Part shown: positions 56,006 to 64,000 of the stretch, one piece after another
How the letters are laid out: the number at the start of each line of letters is the position of its first letter
Position numbering within the stretch: position 1 is the first letter of the stretch
Position numbers and translations under genes: made by a program
The notes under the pieces: model-generated
What the model was told of the DNA's origin: nothing
What the model saw: the letters and a program-made list of their open reading frames with translations, nothing else
The model's database searches: none
Assembly: GCF_037975245.1 (NCBI RefSeq)
Contig: NC_092576.1
Coordinates: forward strand, 42,505,111 to 42,569,110
DNA: 64,000 nucleotides
Direction: 5' to 3'
DNA from: Apostichopus japonicus
Taxonomy: Eukaryota > Echinodermata > Holothuroidea > Aspidochirotida > Stichopodidae

Positions 56006-57304
56006 TATATTGAAATTCAAGACTTTTAATTCAGGATGAAAAGGTTATTTTCCAGACCCAACATCAACAATGAAAGAAAAGGCATGTTTTGAAGCATTTG
56101 GACACAAGTATTGGCGTGACCGTGATGTCATATAATATGTGCATAAGGGAACGGGCATTGACCTTTTTAGGGGCATTTACCTCCCAGATGTTTGATTCGT
56201 ACCTTTAATCTGGAAGCCAAAATATCCATATCACCAATGATATTTGACAGAAAAGTCATAATAAAGACCAATGGAGGCAGCAGAACTCTTGAATGTTTAG
56301 ACTTTGTTTCTTCAGCAGCAGTTGGTTTGTTTTGTAGTCTTTCTTCAAAAACTCAGCAGTACACCCTGTTAATGGTCTTCGATTGTTTTAATGCGTGTGA
56401 TCCTGTGTTTCACATTGCCCATCAGTGTTGTACGTGTCGTCGTGCCTGTGTAACATTTTTGCATGTGAGTTACTTCGTGCAGTGTTTCTTGGTTTAAATA
56501 ACCCTTTATTGTATTTGATTCTGGATTATTCTAATTAATTTGTCACAAAAACGATTGATAGCGATGGACATGCAACTGCTTTGTAGGCTTAAAGCAAAAA
56601 AATTCATGTAAGTTGATTTCTTTTAACCTCCTTTGATGTCACAAATTACATTAGTGTAATTTAAGAATGATAATGTTTATGGAAAGTACAGTTTTACTTT
56701 TAAGTCATATAATACAATGATTGTTGTTAATGTTAGTTCAGATTGTCCAGAATGACTGTCTAGAACTGATATTGAATAAATTTTGTTCAATGATTTAACA
56801 CTTGAACTATGTTGTGTGAATTTTTGGCTCTGTGACTTTAAAATAAATCGCTTTGAGATTTAATTAAACACCCTTTGGAATAAAATCTTTTACCTACCTA
56901 TTTTGACCCATCCCCATTACCCCCACTCCCTCCACAACATAAAAAATGGTTTTCCTGGAATAGGAATAAGAAATTATTGCTATAACTAACTGATCCAGCA
57001 TATTCCAGAAATAAATTGGGGCACTGAGATTTGTTCACAAGAAGATGTAACCCATCGCTTCTGAAGCTAACCTCATAGCTTATTAGTATACAATAGAGCA
57101 ATGAAGGGGGTGTTAATTTAGATGATACAGTAAAATCTCTTCGTCTATTGCGACTTCAGTGTAGTAACGCTAATACTATAGTACTACTAGTGCTCGGCGC
57201 GCTACCTCCTAAGGATCGCCACTTGCCCCATTGGAGGTTTCCTGTTCCCCGATATGGTCTTCAGAGTAGTTTTTTGTGGATTACTTGAGAGAAGAATGAC
57301 TCTT
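56006..57304. other. gene-free sequence
   Basis: AATAAA at 56775-56780 could be an old polyA signal of the preceding relic. The frame at 56192-56497 has no domain. Confidence 0.45.
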
Positions 57305-57550
57305 TTATGTCGAACCGTTAAAGTCCATTTGTTTTATTTCATAACAAAAAGGAGGGATCGTAGTATGCTTCCGTGAAGTGTTCGCTTCATTCGGAGCTGC
57401 ATACTGGCTAGGCCCAGTGAAATCGGCGCTGGTGTTGTGCACTAACTTGGTCATAATCGCCGTGTTTTTTTCGTCCTTCAGCCATGGATGAAGGCTAATT
57501 GCATGGGTAATGATATTTATGCAGCCCCCAACAACACAACGGACCGGCAC
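57305..57550 (-). pseudogene. THAP zinc-finger exon, disrupted
   Basis: Starts MPVRCVVGGC, then ISLHPWLKDEKNTAI and ADFTGPSQYA, fitting the N-terminal half of a THAP C2CH finger. The expected CSxHF is in another frame: TGCAGC and GAACACTTCACG are present but split by a 12-bp insert with a stop. The usual W after the DEK block is also lost. A CRE-like TGACGTCA at 57713-57720 lies upstream. Either a relic of a P-element/THAP transposon or a dead host gene exon. Confidence 0.6.
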
Positions 57551-58619
57551 TTCTCTCGGATAGTTTACAACAGTTGTAAAACAAACGTGAAATTTCTAAC
57601 GATATAGCGTAATACAGTGGTTGTTCTCTCAGTGTAAATGTGCGTGTATATGGAACGGTATGATCGTCGCGCATCCGATACATGCCTGGGCTTTGCACGT
57701 GTGTTCCTAACATGACGTCATCATTGTCTTGTTGTGAAATCGCATTCTCAGATATCTATTTTCGGATGCGAATATTAAAACGTTAATTACTAATTAGTCC
57801 TTGAGGTTTTCAAGAAGTTGAGGATAGTTTTGAACATAGATTTTCTCATAGATTTAGAGGAAGTTACTCTCGATGAGTTGGATTTTTCGTGTCATGGCCT
57901 CTTTAAGTGCCAAGCCAATTTCAGGGCAAATTTGTCGGAGAAGACTCATTTTGAGTGATTTCATAAAATGGCCCCTAGGTGAATTACTATTTCCCCTTTT
58001 TACACTGTTCTCTATTCTAAACCACCTTCCCTCTTTTTGCATAGGTTTTGCCTCAATATCCTGGGCAATTTGTACACACTCTCTCCTACAATACCACTGA
58101 ACTACCCTAATAATAGTAAGCCTTCTCCTCTGTACCAGAGCAGACAATGGACATTTGCCTCACTCACAAGTTCACCTTCCAAAGTTGTTGCTAGCTGCTA
58201 GCTGGCTACATTCTACTTCTAGTACCATGGAGTTAAAATGACTCCTTGACTTGTTAAAATCGGCGAGTGCTGATTGGCTAAAAAAGGTCTCCTATACTTT
58301 AACACAGTCAACTATACATACTCTATTGGTAATAACAAATAGGAATTTTCCTTTAACTCTCCCCAGGTTTTTGTATGAGCTTAACCACAAATGTAAACAA
58401 ACATGCAGAAACTGGGGGACAAATTAAAGGAGATTTGGCGAGAGGTGTGAGCTCAGATTTTTTTTAAAGAATGGGGATTAATTGTAATTAATTAACCATT
58501 GACCAAAAATTATTAGGCATCACCTTATCCATACACAATCCAACAATCATCAGTTCAACTTTGAATATGATCCATCCAAATCCTGGTGAAGATTAGGATA
58601 TATAATAATATTACGAAGA
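57551..58619. other. gene-free sequence
   Basis: A 97-codon frame at 57854-58147 (minus, MSALVQRRRLTIIRVV...) is Arg/Lys-rich with no recognised domain and no supporting splice sites; possibly part of the THAP-type relic. Confidence 0.4.
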
Positions 58620-59142
58620 ATGACCCACGATGACCCCCTTATTTTGACCCCCTGATTTGACCTTAATTAACTGAACACCCCCCATAACCCTCATCCCAAG
58701 GAACGCTGTGACCAAGTTTCATTATAATTAGCCATACACTGTACGAACAGAGGCAATTTGAAAATATAGGGCCGTGGCCTGGGCCACAAACTGAAAGACC
58801 CCTAGTTGACCTTTGATCTCAAATCCATGAAAAACCTGAATTCACTAATACCACAGTACTATTGTCACAAACCCTCAACATTGTACCATGGAATCTGTAG
58901 GAGAAGCATTTTGCGTATTTGCACAAAATGGCCCATTACGGCCCACACGTGACCTTTGACCCCAAATTTCGGACCACCTCTAATGGCCCCACACCCAATG
59001 GTCCTTGTGTCCAAGTTTCATGAAATTCCATTAAACACTGTGTGAGTGGGAGCGGTTTTTACCAATTGTTGACGGATAGAGTGATAGAATGATAGACGCT
59101 GCACTGTAACAATAGCTCCCACCAGCATGCTGGTATGAGCTG
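58620..59142 (+). repeat. dispersed repeat ending in a hairpin
   Basis: Phrases GTGACCAAGTTTCATTATAA (58709) and GTGTCCAAGTTTCATGAAAT (59010) are internal near-copies, each followed by AxACTGTxxGA. The unit ends GTTGACGGATAGAGTGATAG and a hairpin AGCTCCCACCAGCATGCTGG/TATGAGCT. This layout is common in marine invertebrate repeats; the class is unknown. Confidence 0.5.
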
Positions 59143-61246
59143 AAAAGAAAATGATTATCACATTTACATAAGGCCCCCCAAAAAATTGTTTGCTTGCCGT
59201 CATCCGCCGCGCCTAAATTCCGAAAAATGAGGGGCAGATTTCTTTAAAAGATAACAAAATGGAACTCTTTCTTGGTTGATTTTGAAAAACGAGAAGGAAT
59301 GGGCTTTAATAAGTAAATAAAGCTGGTGAGCTTGACCTCCACGGAACTACAATATTTTAATCACAGATCTCACTCCAATTAAAGATCCATTCAATACCAA
59401 GCCACAAACTTGGCAGCAAATGAGTGGTCTTTAGTGTACATATTTATCATTTTTTTTACATAAAAATAGGTCTTCTGTAACAAATGGTAATGGGAAGCCG
59501 GAAACACACGTTAACGGCGGATATTAAAGCAATTTTTCATGTGTACACAGATGGGCAGCAGAAACAAGATTTTCCGTTGTGTTGCGCAATCTTTAACTTC
59601 GCGGGATTTTCCATTATATTGCGCAATCTTCATATCCGCGGAATTGTTACGTATGGAAACGATTAATCATTAATCGTTCGAATAATGCGTAGCGATTACC
59701 GAATAGTCAACTATTCGTACATCAACAGCCCTATAGCCTACTATTTGCATATTAGAGCGCAGGCTAGGCATTCAGCGATATCACTTTTACTGGTTATAGT
59801 AACACCTAGGGTTCGCATTATTAGCAGCGAAATGGGGGAATTGCGCAATCTGAGGCTGTGCTCCCGCGCCAACCCCCCATCCCCCCCCCCCCCCGTAGCG
59901 CCGCCACTGCAGACAGTAAAATTAGACGTAGGCCTAACATATTTTTTTCAATGGACAATTGGAGATCGCGAAATTATCGGCACTAACGATTATTCGCTAC
60001 AGTTCTTTTGTTTATCGTAATTGCTACAAAACGAACGAATAACAGTTTATCGTTAATTGCCAACAGCCCTACACTGCACTACCTACATTGTACAAATGAT
60101 CATTCCAAATACACCTTGAACAATTGGAGTACAGTAAAGAAGACTAAAGAGGGATTATAAAAAAAAAAAACATTTCTATTTCATTCATGTACTGAGTTAA
60201 TGCTCACTTATCACTCCTCCCTAACTCCTCATGCCTTTGGTAATTTGTATTTGCCTCCTCCCCACCCCTCCACCACGCAGTTCACACAGTTCAAACTACC
60301 AACCCCCTTGTGTGGGACGTCATCTATGAGTGCCCCCTAATCACTGGTAAAAAGTTGATTATTCAACATTTTTGGCATCAACTATGAACCAGTCTGATAA
60401 AAATCATATTCATGACATGTCTTTATGACTGAAATTCACAGTACTGTTTTCATCGGTACAAGTTATGATACTAAAATTCCCACAGCGTGCCATGTAATTT
60501 CTCCATTCATCTTCATCCTTAGCTAAACTGTCATTTTTTGATATTATTTCCTAACAAAATGAAGATACAGGTCAAAACACACACAAATTGGCTCTTGCGC
60601 TACACAGTTAAGGACCCTCTCGGAGTGCCGTGAGCGCTATGTTCCGTTATGATAATGTCAAATATTTGTGTAGTTATATGCAACTAAACAATTATCGTTT
60701 GGGATTTAGGGAACAAGTACTTAAAGAAACATTTTTTTCACTTAGCAAAAGCCATTATTTGTACGCTATCTCGCTGTAGGTATGTGTGTGCTCACCGGCA
60801 GAAATCCGGTGAATGCTGACAAGTGACGTCAGCACGCGCTGCCCTATTGTAATTATTTTCTCAAATTTCACAACCTGAGCCTTTGTAACTAGCCTAAATA
60901 AGATAATTTACATGAGTTGATCATTTTATTGATGCATGCAAGCGGATCTGATAGAGGCTAGTGATGGATAAACTAGTGCTACTATTCCTTTAGTACTACT
61001 AGTACTATGTTAGCATATTAAAGAAATTTAGAAATAACCTACGATTTGTTAATACTATTAACTATTATTCTCACCAGTTTGTCAAGTATACTATATGACA
61101 AAGTAGAATTCAGCCTAGCTAGTTCAATCCAAATCTCAAGTTCGAATAGTTCATATAATAGACCGAGAATATCGTTTGAATTTGAAAAAAATTCACTTTA
61201 TACCAAAGGCAAGGGCGATATTCACTATAGACTAGTAGTACTAGTA
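59143..61246. other. gene-free sequence
   Basis: TAGCGCCGCCACTG at 59896-59909, after a polyC run, looks like a lone hAT right end; no left partner was found. Two near-copies of TTGCGCAATCTTxAxxTCxGCGG at about 59582 and 59619. Confidence 0.45.
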
Positions 61247-61254
61247 GTACAGGC

Positions 61255-61596
61255 CAGTGGCGTAGGAAGGTACTTTTTGAGTGGGGGGGGGGGCTGAAGA
61301 CTGATGGCCGGCCTGGGGGAAGGGTCTTTGGATTTTTTTTGCATTTCCAGGTGGCCTCAGATGCAATTTGGTGCAATATAGCACACTTCAACACCCACTC
61401 CATTTTGTAAACTTAATTTTGTATTTTCACCTGGCCTAAGGTGCAATTTGGTGCTCCTAATGAGATTTTTTTCTCATTTGGAAATGAAAAAGGGGTTTTC
61501 TGACTTGCGAACCGGGGGGCGGAATGATACTTCCGCCCTCCACATTTTTCACTGGGGGGGCTGGCGCCCCCCAGCCCCCCGGTTCCTACGCCCTTG
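61255..61596. mobile_element. hAT MITE family A, copy 3
   Basis: Starts CAGTGGCGTAGGAAGG and ends CCGGTTCCTACGCCCTTG. GTACAGGC is duplicated exactly (61247-61254 and 61597-61604). 342 bp, same orientation as 25091-25483 and shorter because of an internal deletion around 61326. Confidence 0.94.
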
Positions 61597-61604
61597 GTAC
61601 AGGC

Positions 61605-62409
61605 CAACGCCGCACCTTGGCGGGAAAACTTACTTCGAATAGCCTAATTAACAGAGCAGAAAAGCCTAGGCTTAAGTTTGCCCCGATAACAGCGTCATGC
61701 AGTGTGTAGCCTAGGCTATATAGACCTAGCCTTGTGCTATTATTTAGCCAGTGAATTGTTGCACCAAATATGTACGATACGGAAAAAAAAAATCAGTGAT
61801 GTGTTTGTACGTATCGAAAGGGACAATTTCATAAAAGATTTGAACTCATTCCTTACCTTAAATAACGGCTAGCTAGTCTGAGACTGTGAACGGAATTCGG
61901 TCGACACGACGTGTGAGTACGAGTACACATGCGACGGGGTCCGGTACAGAGAATACGTATTGTAGCGGAAAGCTACGACTTTTCCTTAGTGAGATACCTT
62001 TCGCTCCCTCAGGGGTAACATCTGTTGCGCTCCGCGGAGGTAACGAGAGATGTTTATCCGGAACAGGAACTGATTACGTAATTTTGCTATATCGATGTAT
62101 TCCCGTGACTGGCATAGGCAGGCACGGCGGTGGGTGTGTGAGGCGATCCCATTGGTCGCAACTCACCGTAGTTATATATACAAGTAGTCCCTGATTGGTC
62201 TAAGCCTTTTTTTACAGTTTATGTACGGACGTGTGTAAACGGGGGTTATTTCCGGGGTATTAAATGCAGGGTTCTTTTGTAAATGAGTGAGTCAGAGGGT
62301 CGGAGAGTCGGTCGAGTGCAAGACGAGGAATTTTCCTTCCGGCGGCTCGTGGTAAAGCCTTTGATATTTGCTAAGTCCAAACAAATGTGTTTAAGCATTT
62401 TAGAGTGCC
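61605..62409. other. gene-free sequence
   Basis: Relatively GC-rich and CG-containing at 61886-62400, possibly an unmethylated promoter-like region, but no exon could be supported. Confidence 0.4.
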
Positions 62410-62420
62410 CGCATCTCTGC

Positions 62421-62665
62421 GCTGCCCGAGTCCAGCGGATTGCCCGACACCTGCGCTACCCGAGTCCAGCGGATTGCCCGACACCTGCGCTGCCCGAGTC
62501 CAGCGGATTGCCCGACCCCTGCGCTGCCCGAGTCCAGCGGATTGCCCGACCCCTGCGCTGCCCGAGTCAAGCGGATTGCCCGACCCCTGCGCTGCCCGAG
62601 TCCAGCGGATTGCCCGACACCTGCGCTGCCCGAGTCAAGCGGAATGCCCGAAGCCTGTGCTGCCC
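62421..62665 (+). repeat. 34-bp GC-rich minisatellite
   Basis: Seven units at exact 34-bp spacing (GAGTC at 62428, 62462, 62496, 62530, 62564, 62598 and 62632), consensus around GAGTCCAGCGGATTGCCCGA. Because 34 is not a multiple of 3 and no frame has a stop, all three plus-strand frames encode the same 34-residue periodic peptide in different registers. Confidence 0.95.
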
Positions 62666-62679
62666 GACACCGGTGGATT

Positions 62680-64000
62680 GCAGACGTCTAGACTGCCCGA
62701 CCTATGCGCAGCCCAGTCTAACTTAGCCATGTTTATCATTGGGTTGTGCCCGACCCCAGTGCGTTATATTGGGCAAATGTAAATATTGTACTATACGCTG
62801 TAGATGTAGAACGAGATGAGAAATTATACTTTTATTAATCTTACAACTCTGGTGTCTGCCTCCTGATTTAGAGTTAATCTGTACCCGTCCCCCATCTACC
62901 TCCCCTACTCTCCTCCAGTTGGTTTCGAGACAGGTTTTACACTACCAGACGTTGGCGGCGTTACAGTATGGTCAACCAGAGTGTATATAATAGCATGCAT
63001 GTCCCGCCTGCACGTTATGTATCGCAGCTAGCTAGCGGCGGTGCAGTATATACTATGACGTATACGTACGTCGTACGCGTAAAGTTGATATGAATACAGT
63101 ACACCGGCTGTTTTTGAAATTACCTGTTGACAATTGTATTTTATACTACGGAACTACTTTAAATTATACAGTAATTTTTACAGTGTAGTCTAAAAAAAAA
63201 ACGAGAAGAACTGTTTAATTTTGGTGGTTGCAGCGTTTGCTGTATCGCAGCTTTCTTATCAACAAGCGAACACAAGCGACTAAAAGAAAATGTCAAATTG
63301 AAAGAAAAATGTAATACTGGTACAATAAAAAGCGATTTAGCTAAGAATCACGTGACATATATATATTCTTAAACAATATTCGAATTTATGATCTGCAGCA
63401 AATTCGTTATGATATATGACGTTATCTTTTGTAATATCATGATAACGACAAATTTTATTGAAACCCTGGTTTTATTAGAGGTTAAAAAGAAGCTATTAAA
63501 TGATAACATATTTCTGCCTATAAAATTGAATTTTGTCGCATTGATTACAACAAGAATTAGTAATTACAACACGAAAGCTTAATTTCTCTGAAAGACCATA
63601 GGAAATAACATTTCAGCAATAAACCTGCATTTACTTACGTAGCTTAATTCCACAATTGCTATTTACCACAGTCTAGGCCGCCACTCATTTTATGAGAGGG
63701 TCGGAGTAGCATTACGGTTGTCTTCCAGCCTTGGAATTAGTTATTGTTCGTTTGTGCTCTTTATCGTTCATAAATATCTCTCAATCAGAAAAAAAAATAT
63801 TGGAATCTGTTCAGTGCACGAAACATATCGCTAATCATTCTACTTTAGAAGCAATTGGAATGTTAATAAGAAGTATACACTTACTAGGTATCTTCATCAC
63901 AGCCCTATTACAGAGGTATAGATCATTATCAGACGGAATAAGCAAATAAACTGGATGGAATTGCAAACATTGGGGGTTGTTACACCATCCCCTCCTTAAA
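62680..64000. other. gene-free sequence to the window end
   Basis: TACGTACG-rich palindromic patch at 63055-63080. No gene, RNA or element supported. Confidence 0.45.

Noticed and set aside
57854-58147. 97-codon minus-strand gene
   Set aside because: No recognised domain, no clear splice or promoter signals, and low-complexity basic composition; left as an uncertain frame.
59896-59909. Another complete hAT element ending CCGCCACTG
   Set aside because: No left end with a matching 8-bp duplication could be found, so only the lone end is noted.

Overview
This window is nuclear DNA from an animal. It is AT-rich and mostly non-coding, with small intron-split genes using GT-AG sites, long microsatellites and many non-autonomous transposons. 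A GAIN/GPS-type receptor tail, secreted Ly6 proteins, and hAT, THAP and P2X7-like relics suggest a marine invertebrate, perhaps a deuterostome such as an echinoderm. That placement is inference; no single sequence proves it. Bacterial-style open frames are mostly shadows of repeats here, so the genes were built from splice sites and reading phase.

Layout. 21-4754: last six coding exons of a plus-strand single-pass membrane protein with a GAIN/GPS-like module; one exon contains an in-frame 48-bp tandem repeat. 6.16-6.99 kb and 9.04-9.90 kb: minisatellite and purine-rich arrays. 11.03-17.4 kb: a complete gene for a secreted, highly repetitive proline-rich protein, with a CRE-like site, TATA box, non-coding first exon and polyA signal. 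18.9-30 kb: a transposon graveyard with a 29-bp-TIR MITE, hAT elements with 8-bp target duplications (some nested), a hAT transposase relic, tRNA-derived repeats and a repeat with a U2 snRNA-like head. 30.3-37.9 kb: two tandem paralogous Ly6/three-finger genes with the same coding exon structure. A second U2-headed element with target-site duplications lies in the 5' UTR intron of the second gene. 38-47 kb: mostly gene-free. 47.6-50.45 kb (minus): a decayed zinc-finger transposase-like gene. 50.9-54.4 kb: a 3.5-kb foldback element with 1.5-kb inverted arms. 55-57.6 kb: relics of a P2X7-like-domain gene (plus) and a THAP-domain exon (minus). 57.6-64 kb: repeats, another hAT MITE and a 34-bp GC-rich minisatellite.

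How the genes relate. The three intact gene models all encode extracellular or surface proteins: a cleavable-type adhesion receptor tail, a secreted repetitive protein and two probable GPI-anchored Ly6 proteins. Nothing shows that they act together. The most unusual items are the U2-snRNA-headed retroposon family, the coding minisatellite that carries a splice acceptor in every unit, the nested hAT elements and the very long foldback element.
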